NCBI GenBank assembly: GCA_039930945.1
Contig: JBDTSW010000094.1
Coordinates: 1 to 8,450 of the forward strand
DNA length: 8,450 nt
Direction: 5' to 3'
Origin: JBDTSW01 sp039930945
GTDB taxonomy: Bacteria; Actinomycetota; Thermoleophilia; Solirubrobacterales; 70-9
Below the pieces are notes generated by a model that had not been told where the DNA came from, made no database searches, and saw only the letters and a program-made list of their open reading frames with translations. Below, piece by piece: positions 1-5,769 of this stretch. Every line of letters begins with the position of its first letter. The first letter of the stretch is position 1. A program made the position numbers and the translations under genes.

Positions 1-1242
1 CTCGATGGGCAGGCTGAAGCGCTCGAATGCACGGGAGATGAAGTCAGGAGGGAAGCCCGGCCCGTTGTCGCTGACGCGGAGCTGGACCATGTCGCCGGAA
101 TCCCCCGCCCGGAGTCGGACCTCGCCTTCGCCGTGGCGAAGCGCGTTATCGACGAGGCTGGTCAGCGCCTGCTCGAGCCGGATCCGGTCGCCGCGGACGA
201 TCAGCCCTTCGCCGTTGACGGTCAGCGAGCGCCCCGCTTCGGCGGCGCGACTGCGAAACCGATCGGCGACGGTCTCCAGCAGATCGTTCGCGGGGACCGG
301 TTCCTGCGCCAGCTCCAGTTCGCCCTCGGCCGAGCGGGCGGCGACGAGCATGTCCTCGGCCAGCTGGATCAGCCGATCGATCTCACCGATCGCCGACGAG
401 ATCGCGGCCCGTAGCTCGCCCGCGTCGGACTCATAGCGCAGGGCCACCTCGAGCTCGGTCTTGTGCAGCGCCAGCGGCGTGCGCAGCTCGTGGCTGGCAT
501 CGTCGACGAAGCGCCGCTCGCGTTCCAGCGTCGCCTCCAGCCGCGCCAGCATCTGGTTCAGGGTTTCCCCGAGGCGGGACAGCTCGTCGTCTCCGGCCGG
601 CACCGGCAGGCGCTCATCGGGCTCGCTCGCCGAGATCTCCGCCGCCTCGCGGCGCATCGCCTCCACCGGCCGCAGCGCCAGCGCCAGTGCGCCGTAGCCC
701 GCCAGCGAGGCGAGCAGCAACGCCGCCGGGCCGCCGATCAGAAGCAGCTTGGTCAGGCTCGCGAGCGCCTCGTCGCGGTCGTCCAGGGATGCCCCGACGA
801 CGATGATCGGGCCTTCGCTCTCTCTCGCCCCGGTCGAGGTCGGGGCGGCAAGCAGCCGCACCGTCCCGTCGACGCCGGGCACCGCATCCGTTTCGAAGAA
901 GCGCGCACCCCGCGCCGCAAGGTTCAGCTGGGAGGCGCTCAACACCGCCTGATCGCCGACCTGGGGGCTCGCGTCGACGACCTCCCCGCCGGGGGTCAAT
1001 ACCTGGGCGAAGCCCTCGTCGGCCTCGATCAGCGCGGCGTCACGGGAGCGCGTCAGCCCGGTTCCCGACGACTGGACGAGGGCCGCCGCCTCACCGGCGC
1101 GAGAGCGCAGTCCGTTGTTGATCGAGTCGTCGAGACGGTCGCGCAGTTCGGTCTGCAAGAACAGGCCCAGGGCGGCCAGGACCAGCGTCATCACGCCGGC
1201 GAACGCAAGCGTGACGCGCAGCTTGATTGGCAACCGCCTCAT
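1..1242 (-). CDS. Two-component sensor histidine kinase (3' part missing)
   Basis: Membrane sensor kinase that should phosphorylate the response regulator encoded just upstream. 414 codons are present before the gene leaves the window at its C-terminal end. My translation of the minus strand shows a first membrane helix at about residues 8-30, an extracytoplasmic sensor region of about 130 residues, a second helix at about 166-190, and a HAMP linker at about 190-240. The HisKA box is DASHELRTPL with phospho-acceptor His251. The ATPase domain has an N-box (LVDNALRH, Asn366), a G1 box (DNGPGFP, Asp392) and an F-box (FERF). The G2 box lies beyond the edge, so probably some 50-70 residues are missing. 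The ATG overlaps the regulator's stop (ATGA), with an AGAGG Shine-Dalgarno 7 nt upstream, so the two are translationally coupled. The sensor region has no recognisable ligand domain and the stimulus is unknown. The class is secure; the specific function is not. Confidence 0.95.
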   Translation of the reverse strand, partial: MRRLPIKLRVTLAFAGVMTLVLAALGLFLQTELRDRLDDSINNGLRSRAGEAAALVQSSGTGLTRSRDAALIEADEGFAQVLTPGGEVVDASPQVGDQAVLSASQLNLAARGARFFETDAVPGVDGTVRLLAAPTSTGARESEGPIIVVGASLDDRDEALASLTKLLLIGGPAALLLASLAGYGALALALRPVEAMRREAAEISASEPDERLPVPAGDDELSRLGETLNQMLARLEATLERERRFVDDASHELRTPLALHKTELEVALRYESDAGELRAAISSAIGEIDRLIQLAEDMLVAARSAEGELELAQEPVPANDLLETVADRFRSRAAEAGRSLTVNGEGLIVRGDRIRLEQALTSLVDNALRHGEGEVRLRAGDSGDMVQLRVSDNGPGFPPDFISRAFERFSLPIE

Positions 1243-1919
1243 CTCCGCGCCTCTTCGCGAAGGCGGTAGCCCGCCCCGCGCACGGTCTCGATCGACTCGA
1301 CCCCGAAGGGCTTGTCGATCTTGCGGCGCAGGAAGCGCACGTAGGCGTCGACCACGTTGGAGCGATTCTCGTAGTCGTAATCCCAGGCGTGCTCGAGTAG
1401 CTGGAAGCGAGACATCACCTCGCCCGGATGGCGCATGAAGGTCTCGAGCACGGCGAACTCCTTCGGTGAGAGGTCGATCTCGGCGTCGCCTCGCCAGACC
1501 CGCCTGGTCGCCGGGTTCAGCCGCAGGTCGTCGACCTCGAGCTCGGTCGGGCGCTCGGAGCGGCCACGGCGAAACAGCGCCCGCAGCCGCGCCAGCAACT
1601 CCGCGTAGGAGAAGGGCTTGACCAGATAGTCGTCGGCTCCGCGGTTCAGCCCGGCGACGCGGTCGCGGACCCCGTCGCGAGCGGTCAGCATCAGGATCGG
1701 AGACCAGACTCCGGCGTCGCGCAGCCGCTGACACACCTCGAGGCCGTCGATGCCGGGAAGCATCAGGTCGAGCACGATCGCGTCGTAGTCGGTTGCCTGC
1801 GCCCGCCACAACGCGTCTTCGCCGCGGTCGACCACGTCGACCGCCATCCCCTCGCGGGAGAGGCCGCGCTGGATCAGCCCGGCCATCTTCGCTTCGTCTT
1901 CGACGATCAGCACACGCAT
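1239..1919 (-). CDS. OmpR/PhoB-family DNA-binding response regulator
   Basis: Cytoplasmic transcription regulator of 226 residues, the normal length for this family. The receiver domain (about 1-118) has the acidic pair Asp8/Glu9, phospho-acceptor Asp51 in the LDLMLPGIDG loop, switch residue Thr79 and Lys101 in the KPF motif, so all active residues are intact. The C-terminal winged helix (about 128-222) carries the usual LSPKEFAVLE start, the NVVDAYVRFLRRKID recognition-helix region and the ETVRGAGYRL hairpin. The ATG at 1919 matches the family N-terminus (MRVLIVEDE). No strong Shine-Dalgarno precedes it. The sensor kinase follows with a 4-bp overlap, so the two are partners. An 11-bp-phased direct repeat ends 29 nt upstream of the start and suggests autoregulation. 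Closest in style to actinobacterial MprA/TcrX-like regulators, but I cannot assign orthology or the regulon. Confidence 0.97.
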   Translation of the reverse strand: MRVLIVEDEAKMAGLIQRGLSREGMAVDVVDRGEDALWRAQATDYDAIVLDLMLPGIDGLEVCQRLRDAGVWSPILMLTARDGVRDRVAGLNRGADDYLVKPFSYAELLARLRALFRRGRSERPTELEVDDLRLNPATRRVWRGDAEIDLSPKEFAVLETFMRHPGEVMSRFQLLEHAWDYDYENRSNVVDAYVRFLRRKIDKPFGVESIETVRGAGYRLREEARR

Positions 1920-1948
1920 GGCTTCAGCGGGGATGGTCCCGCGTTTCC

Positions 1949-1966
1949 ATGAAAGGCAGATGAAAG
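1949..1966 (-). promoter_or_regulatory. Candidate response-regulator operator (11-bp direct repeat)
   Basis: On the coding strand of the regulator the sequence reads CTTTCAT-CTGC-CTTTCAT. This is two identical 7-mers spaced 11 bp start to start, lying in the 84-bp gap between the RDD gene stop and the regulator ATG. OmpR/PhoB regulators bind as head-to-tail dimers to direct repeats of about 11 bp, and the PhoB box has the same 7+4+7 layout. A hexamer GACCAT (1938-1933) starts about 10 bp downstream of the repeat, where a -10 box of an activated promoter could sit. The pair GCGGG/CCCGC (1927-1931 and 1938-1942) can form a small hairpin in the leader. The repeat is directly seen; its binding by this regulator is inferred. 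Confidence 0.55.
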
Positions 1967-2003
1967 CGCTCCGCGGGCGCCGCCGGCCGCGAGGATCGCT
2001 CGG

Positions 2004-2978
2004 CTACCGCCCGGGGGACCGAAGGCGAGAAGCCGAGCGCTGGGCGGACCAGGGCGCTTCGTTGCGCGGCGCGAGGTAGACGACCTCGGTGCCCGCGCGC
2101 CGATCGGCCCAGGTTCGCCGCCGCTCGTCCCAGGCGGAGGCGAACAGGCCCAGCCCCAGCGGCAGGATCGAAAACAGCAGGCCGACGAGGCGCCGCCAGG
2201 CCCGTCGCAGCCCGATCCTGCGACCGTCGGGCCCCTCGATGCGGATGTCGAGGAATCGCATTCCCGGCGTCTCTCCGGCGAGGCTCCAAAAGCAGACGAG
2301 GTATGTGCCCACGCTGAGGAACCAGAACACGGTTCCCACCAGCACCGCCTCCACGCTGACCTCGGCGTTGGTCCCGAAGAGGAAGTCCACCGCCGCGGCG
2401 ATCAGCGCCGTGGCGGCGAGCAGGAGGACGTCGAGAACCAGCGCGTCGACCGCGGCAGCCGCGGCTCGGCTGGCGAGGCCGGCCTGTTCGGACCGCGCCT
2501 CGCGTCTGGACATCCGGCGCAGGCGGCGGAGGAAGCGCTCGAAGATGTCGTCGAGACGTCGCGCGGCCTTGGCGATCTGGGCGCCGACGTCGTCGATCAG
2601 GCCGACCCCCTGGGAGGCGATCGCCTGGCGGACCTCTGGCGCCTGGGCGACGCGCTCGACCAGTTTTTGGACCTCGTCGCTGGCGAGCAGCCGGTCCCAG
2701 ACGCGGTCGATCATCGCGCTGTCGATCACCTGGTTGAGCGAGCGCTCGACGGCCGCGCTCTCCAGGGCCTGCGCCAGCGCCCTCTCGGCGGCGGGGCTCT
2801 CCAGCGCCCGGACCACCGCGACCGAGGCCGCCTCCTCGACCGCCTCGTCGATGCCGGTCGCCTCGGCGACGCGCCCGGCGCCACGGATCCCGGTTCGCGT
2901 GCCGGCGCCGATCAGTCGCCCCAGCAGGGGCCGACCTCGCGAGTCCGGCCGGCGTGGAGGCGTCAGCTCGTCGCCCAT
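2004..2978 (-). CDS. RDD-family integral membrane protein with N-terminal 13-residue repeats
   Basis: Membrane protein of 324 residues and unknown biochemical role; some RDD proteins elsewhere act in ion transport, which cannot be transferred here. The C-terminal half is an RDD domain: Arg171 and Asp178 in the first helix, helices at about 172-200 and 210-232, the GETPGMRFLDIRI motif at 235-247, a helix at about 263-282, and the closing RRTWADRRAGTEVVYL motif, which contains the DR...GT signature. The N-terminal 160 residues are soluble, helical and charged. They contain five tandem 13-residue units (59-123) and end in a basic stretch (150-162). The ATG at 2978 is the only good in-frame start. 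It has no Shine-Dalgarno and sits 9 nt after a TATCTT box, so the mRNA may be leaderless. It lies upstream of the response regulator on the same strand and could be cotranscribed with it or be its target. Confidence 0.9.
   Translation of the reverse strand: MGDELTPPRRPDSRGRPLLGRLIGAGTRTGIRGAGRVAEATGIDEAVEEAASVAVVRALESPAAERALAQALESAAVERSLNQVIDSAMIDRVWDRLLASDEVQKLVERVAQAPEVRQAIASQGVGLIDDVGAQIAKAARRLDDIFERFLRRLRRMSRREARSEQAGLASRAAAAAVDALVLDVLLLAATALIAAAVDFLFGTNAEVSVEAVLVGTVFWFLSVGTYLVCFWSLAGETPGMRFLDIRIEGPDGRRIGLRRAWRRLVGLLFSILPLGLGLFASAWDERRRTWADRRAGTEVVYLAPRNEAPWSAQRSASRLRSPGR
2610..2804 (-). repeat. Coding tandem repeat: five 13-residue helical units in the RDD protein
   Basis: Residues 59-123 divide without gaps into five units of 13: LESPAAERALAQA, LESAAVERSLNQV, IDSAMIDRVWDRL, LASDEVQKLVERV and AQAPEVRQAIASQ. 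Shared positions are a hydrophobic residue at 1, a small residue (Ser/Ala) at 3, Ala/Val/Ile at 6, acidic/Gln then Arg/Lys at 7-8, and hydrophobic residues at 10 and 13. The repeat is clear in protein but diverged in DNA, so it is old and selected rather than a recent duplication. The pattern suggests short helical hairpins or a phased amphipathic helix. Confidence 0.7.
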
Positions 2979-2987
2979 CCCATTCGC

Positions 2988-2993
2988 AAGATA
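2988..2993 (-). promoter_or_regulatory. Possible -10 box for the RDD gene, leaderless-type
   Basis: TATCTT on the minus strand matches the TAnnnT form of a group-1 sigma -10 box and ends 9 nt before the RDD ATG. Transcription would then begin within a few bases of the start codon, which fits the absence of a Shine-Dalgarno. No convincing -35 hexamer is visible at 17 bp. An out-of-frame ATG lies 5 nt before the proposed start. Confidence 0.35.
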
Positions 2994-3066
2994 GAGCGAT
3001 GGGTGGACGCCGCCGCGCCGCGCGCTCAGCCTGCGAGCTATCGCCGCCCGCCGCCGCGGTTTCGGT

Positions 3067-3072
3067 TAGGTT
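3067..3072 (+). promoter_or_regulatory. Possible -10 box for the cyclic-nucleotide-binding protein gene
   Basis: TAGGTT sits 34 nt before the GTG start in the 128-bp region shared with the divergent RDD gene, leaving a short leader that contains the GGAGG Shine-Dalgarno. No -35 hexamer is obvious, so this is a weak call based on position and the TAnnnT pattern. Confidence 0.25.
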
Positions 3073-3106
3073 CCCCTTGCTCACCGGGACGACGTGGAGG
3101 ACGAAA

Positions 3107-3493
3107 GTGGACGTAAGCCAGCTGAAGAATGTTTCCCTGTTCGCGGACGTGCCGGACGAGAGCCTGGCGAAGATCGCGCCCTTCACCAAGGTGGACGAGT
3201 TCGCGCCCGGAAAGGCCGTCGTCAAGGAGGGCGCGTTCTCGAACGACTTCTACGTGATCCAGGACGGCACCGCAAAGGTCGAGCGCGACGGCGAGCACCT
3301 CGCCGACCTCGGCCCCGGCGACATCTTCGGCGAGCAGGGACTGCTGGAAAAACAGCAACGCTCGGCGACGGTGACGGCGACCGAGACGCTGCGCGTGATC
3401 AAGATCGAGCACTGGGAGCTCAGCCGCATGCGCAAGTCGATGCCCGAGGTGGTCGCCCAGCTGCAGCAGCAGGTCGAGCAGCGCTCCTCCTAG
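3107..3493 (+). CDS. Stand-alone cyclic nucleotide-binding domain protein
   Basis: Small soluble protein of 128 residues made of a single CRP/CAP-type nucleotide-binding beta-roll and C-terminal helix, with no DNA-binding, kinase or channel domain attached. It opens with LKNVSLFADVPDESLAKIA, the helical lead-in usual for this domain. Glycines of the roll follow (EGAFSNDFYVIQDGTAKV), then the phosphate-binding cassette FGEQGLLEKQQRSATVTA, in which Glu76 and Arg85 are the residues that normally hold the cyclic phosphate and ribose. Both are present, so ligand binding is plausible. A Gln-rich helix (about 116-126) ends the protein. The GTG start is chosen because GGAGG (3096-3100) lies 6 nt upstream and because the domain begins right after it. 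A longer reading from 2954 would cross the promoter region and the divergent RDD start. Its partner is unknown; it may act as a sensory subunit in trans. Confidence 0.88.
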   Translation: MDVSQLKNVSLFADVPDESLAKIAPFTKVDEFAPGKAVVKEGAFSNDFYVIQDGTAKVERDGEHLADLGPGDIFGEQGLLEKQQRSATVTATETLRVIKIEHWELSRMRKSMPEVVAQLQQQVEQRSS

Positions 3494-3510
3494 CGGCGGG
3501 CCTGCGCCGC
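3493..3510 (+). terminator. Possible hairpin terminator after the cyclic-nucleotide-binding gene
   Basis: GCGGCG and CGCCGC form a perfect 6-bp stem with a 6-nt loop starting at the last base of the stop codon. There is no U-tract, so it is at best a weak, actinobacterial-style intrinsic terminator separating this gene from the riboswitch transcript. Confidence 0.3.
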
Positions 3511-3530
3511 GGCTGCCGGCGGGCTGGGGG

Positions 3531-3536
3531 TAGACT
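3531..3536 (+). promoter_or_regulatory. Likely -10 box of the riboswitch operon
   Basis: TAGACT fits the TAnnnT -10 pattern. A start about 7 nt downstream (near 3543-3544) would put transcription onset just before the first strand of riboswitch P1 at 3548, as expected for a full aptamer. The sequence 17 bp upstream is GC-rich with no clear -35. Confidence 0.45.
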
Positions 3537-3547
3537 GCCGCTCACAT

Positions 3548-3754
3548 ACGGTCGGTGGTCAAGGGAAGTCCGGTGAAAGACCGGCGCGGTCCCGCCACTG
3601 TGACCGGGTAGAGCCGTCGCTCGATCCGGCCGTCCTCCGGGCGGTCTGGGATCAGCCACTGGGAACGCCACAGCGGTTTTCCGGGAAGGCGCGGCGGAGG
3701 CCCCGGAAGCCAGGAGACCTGTCCTCCGGCCAGCCAATTGCCCGGGACGACCGT
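3548..3754 (+). ncRNA. Cobalamin (B12) riboswitch aptamer
   Basis: Cis-acting RNA leader that binds adenosyl- or other cobalamin and lowers expression of the downstream genes. The conserved blocks appear in order: AAGGGAAGTCCGGTGAAAGA (from 3561), CCGCCACTGTGA (3592-3603, the L5 region), GCCACTGGGAA (3655-3665), GGGAAGG (3683-3689) and the B12 box AAGCCAGGAGACCTG (3707-3721). The ends close with a perfect 7-bp P1, ACGGTCG (3548-3554) with CGACCGT (3748-3754). With the proposed -10 box and the 46-nt tail before the first ATG, this fills the 307-bp space between genes. It controls the DUF4430/ECF operon and is the strongest evidence that the operon concerns cobalamin or cobalt. Confidence 0.97.
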
Positions 3755-3763
3755 TGCGCGGAA

Positions 3764-3793
3764 GTCCGGGCGCGACTCCTTCGAGGAAAGGAC
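3764..3793 (+). promoter_or_regulatory. Candidate Shine-Dalgarno-sequestering hairpin (riboswitch expression platform)
   Basis: GTCC (3764-3767) can pair with GGAC (3790-3793), and inside it TCCT (3777-3780) with AGGA (3784-3787) across a 3-nt loop. The AGGA is part of AGGAAAGGA (3784-3792), the ribosome binding site lying 8 nt before the ATG at 3801. No U-tract follows, which favours translational control over termination. The pairing is seen by eye; no folding energy was computed, and the inner stem is short. Confidence 0.35.
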
Positions 3794-3800
3794 GGCTGAA

Positions 3801-4820
3801 ATGCCCACTTACGTGTCCCGGGCGCTTCGAGCGCTCTCGGTTGCCGCACTGGCCGCGGCCCTGATCCCCAGCGGGGCGAGCGCCGCCGACGACGTCGTCG
3901 CCGAGCTCCGCGTGCTCACGCCCGACAGTCAACTCGAACCAGGCGCGAGCTATGTAACCAACACCGAGAAGGTCAAGACCGACCGCAAGGCGAAGTGCTT
4001 CATCGCGGGCGAGGGCGGCAGCGGCGACAAGGTGAAGCTGCCGGGCCCGACCGCGATGGGCCTGCTGGCGACCGCGGGCGCCGTCAACCCCGACGTCGAT
4101 CCTCTCTCGGCCACCGACGAGTTCGGGTTCGGTCTTGGCCTCTGCGGAATCGGCGCGGCGCGGGCGACTACCGACGACTACTGGTCGCTGACCGTCAACC
4201 ATCAGGCGGCCCAGGTCGGGGGCGACCAACTGACGCTGGAGGACGGGGACACCGTCCTCTGGAGCCTGACTCAGTTCCCGCCGCCGAACGAGCTCGAGCT
4301 GAGGGCGGGGCCGGGAGCTCCGCCGGGAACCCTCGAGGTCACCGTCGTCGAGTGGGTCTGCTCGACCGACTTCCCTCCGCCGGACCCGGTCTGCGCCGAG
4401 AGCCCCGCCGAGGGGGCGACGGTCCTGGGCGGCGACTCGAATGTGACGACGGGCGCCGACGGCGTGGCGTCGGTGCCGCTGTCGAACGAGCAGACCTACG
4501 AGCTGCAGGCGCAGCTGACCGGCCGCCTCGACTCGAACACGGCGCCCGTCTGCGTCAGCAACGAGGCCGCGGCGTGCCCGGACCCGACCGATCCCGTCGG
4601 GCGGACGATCCGGGGGCGCAGGGTCCGCGACAGCTTCGCCGGCACCGGCGGCTGGGATGCGATCCGCTCCCGCGGCGGCAAGGACGTGATCGATCTCACC
4701 GACGGCGGCAGCGACCGGGTCAATTGCGGCGGGGCCAAGGACAAGGTCCTCCTCTACACGGAAGACAACGATGACGAGATCGCGCCCAACTGCGAAAAGC
4801 GCAAGCGGATCGCCCACTGA
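3801..4820 (+). CDS. Secreted DUF4430 protein with Ig-like and RTX-like tail; candidate corrinoid-capture protein
   Basis: First gene behind the B12 riboswitch, 339 residues. A Sec signal peptide (1-28, cleavage after ASA) leads into a DUF4430-like domain (about 34-168). Its marks are a KTDRKAKC strand, a probable disulfide pair Cys66/Cys115 and the YWSLTVN...GDTVLWSL block (128-156). DUF4430 resembles the beta domain of transcobalamin/intrinsic factor, so corrinoid binding is a reasonable inference. A second module (about 178-253) looks like an Ig/carboxypeptidase-regulatory fold (EGATVLGG...TTGADGVASVPL). The tail (about 276-333) has degenerate RTX-like units (GTGGWDAIR, RGGKDVIDL, GGSDRVNCGG) and Cys309/Cys331, a form common in actinobacterial Ca-binding-annotated proteins. 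The ATG at 3801 has AGGAAAGGA 8 nt upstream and gives a clean signal peptide; the upstream in-frame ATG at 3738 lies within the aptamer. No membrane anchor is seen, so it is released or held by the tail. Confidence 0.85.
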   Translation: MPTYVSRALRALSVAALAAALIPSGASAADDVVAELRVLTPDSQLEPGASYVTNTEKVKTDRKAKCFIAGEGGSGDKVKLPGPTAMGLLATAGAVNPDVDPLSATDEFGFGLGLCGIGAARATTDDYWSLTVNHQAAQVGGDQLTLEDGDTVLWSLTQFPPPNELELRAGPGAPPGTLEVTVVEWVCSTDFPPPDPVCAESPAEGATVLGGDSNVTTGADGVASVPLSNEQTYELQAQLTGRLDSNTAPVCVSNEAAACPDPTDPVGRTIRGRRVRDSFAGTGGWDAIRSRGGKDVIDLTDGGSDRVNCGGAKDKVLLYTEDNDDEIAPNCEKRKRIAH

Positions 4821-5769
4821 CCGATTCCACGGCCTCGGGGCGGCGGCAGCGCTGGCGCTGCTCGCCGCCACGGTGGGCTGCGGCCTCGGCCCGGGCGAAG
4901 CCGACGAGGGCGAGGCGGCGCTGCGGATCACCCGCGACCACGGCGCCGAGCTGATCGCCGAGGCGACGGTCTCGGATCCGACCGAGTCCGAGACCGTGAT
5001 CCGCGTGCTTGATCGTGAGGCCGAGATCGGCACCCGCTTCGGTGGTGGCTTCGTGCAATCGATCGAGGGCATCGAGGGTGGGGCCGCCGGGGGGCGCAGA
5101 TCCGACTGGTTCTTCTTCGTCAACGGGGTCGAGTCGGGCGCCGGGGCTGCCGAGGTCCGGGTGCGCGCGGGCGACCGGATCTGGTGGGACTACCGCGACT
5201 GGACCGACGCCATGCGGGCGCCGGCCGTTGTCGGCTCGTGGCCGGAGCCCTTCGCCCAGCGGTCGGCCGGCGCCGACCGCACCCCGGTGCTGGTCGAGTG
5301 CGCCGCCGCCGGCCCGCGCTGCGACGAGGTCGCCGAGCGCCTCGCCGGGGAGGGTGTCGACGTCGGCACCGAACACTTCCCCGTGGAGGGCAAGCACGTC
5401 GCCGACGAGGCCCTGCGCGTGCTCGTCGGCCCTTGGGCCGAGCTGCGTCGCGACTCGGCGGCGGCCCAGCTCGAGGACGGGCCGGCGACCAGCGGGGTCT
5501 TTGCCGACTTCGCGCTCTTGGGCGGCGGCTGGGAGCTTCGGGCGCTCGACCAGCGGACGCAGGAGGCCGAGCGCCTGAGCGGCGGTGCCGGCCTCGTGGC
5601 CGCGGTTCGCGAGCTGGACGAGCCGCCCACCTGGCTGGTGACCGGCACCGACGCCGACGGGGTGGAGGCGGCGGTCGAGCTGCTCGACGCCGAGGGGCTG
5701 CTGGACCGCTACGCCGTCGCGGTTGACGCTGCCGGGCCCATCCCCTTGCCGGTGGAGGGCGCGGGGTGA
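4771..5769 (+). CDS. DUF4430 lipoprotein, candidate surface corrinoid-binding component of the ECF system
   Basis: 332-residue exported protein. The N-terminus has basic residues, a hydrophobic stretch (21-36) and a lipobox ATVGC with Cys37, so it should be lipid-anchored outside the membrane. Residues about 49-144 form a DUF4430 domain with better consensus than the preceding gene: SDWFFFVNGVESGAGAAEVR followed by RAGDRIWWDYRDW. Residues about 150-325 are a second alpha/beta-looking domain without a name I can give (VVGSWPEPF, PVLVECAAAGPRC with Cys177/Cys184, LRVLVGPW, PTWLVTGTD). I recall this two-part layout in other actinobacterial lipoproteins next to ECF transporters. The ATG at 4771 overlaps the previous gene by 50 bp. 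It is the only start that includes the signal peptide, and GGAAG lies 6 nt upstream. It overlaps the EcfT gene by GTGA. Likely role: handing ligand to the ECF transporter (inferred). Confidence 0.85.
   Translation: MTRSRPTAKSASGSPTDRFHGLGAAAALALLAATVGCGLGPGEADEGEAALRITRDHGAELIAEATVSDPTESETVIRVLDREAEIGTRFGGGFVQSIEGIEGGAAGGRRSDWFFFVNGVESGAGAAEVRVRAGDRIWWDYRDWTDAMRAPAVVGSWPEPFAQRSAGADRTPVLVECAAAGPRCDEVAERLAGEGVDVGTEHFPVEGKHVADEALRVLVGPWAELRRDSAAAQLEDGPATSGVFADFALLGGGWELRALDQRTQEAERLSGGAGLVAAVRELDEPPTWLVTGTDADGVEAAVELLDAEGLLDRYAVAVDAAGPIPLPVEGAG

Noticed and set aside
463..1269. Plus-strand open frame opposite the histidine kinase
   Set aside because: The minus strand encodes HisKA, N-box and G1 motifs here; the plus-strand product is Arg/Gln-rich with no domain.
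2954..3106. Upstream start for the cyclic-nucleotide-binding protein
   Set aside because: It would run through the divergent RDD start and the promoter region, and the added residues have no family match. The GTG at 3107 has GGAGG at 6 nt.
1924..3225. 433-codon open frame on the minus strand covering the RDD gene in another frame
   Set aside because: The RDD frame has helices and family motifs. This frame gives low-complexity Arg/Gly-rich sequence and crosses the divergent promoter region.
3738..3800. Upstream ATG giving a 21-residue extension of the first DUF4430 protein
   Set aside because: The ATG falls inside the riboswitch aptamer and would bury the signal peptide behind charged residues; the ATG at 3801 has its own Shine-Dalgarno.
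3420..5123. Long open frame on the minus strand opposite the riboswitch and both DUF4430 genes
   Set aside because: It is antisense to a clear riboswitch and to two genes with signal peptides and recognisable domains. Its translation is Arg/Pro/Ala-rich with no family features, the usual by-product of high-GC coding DNA.
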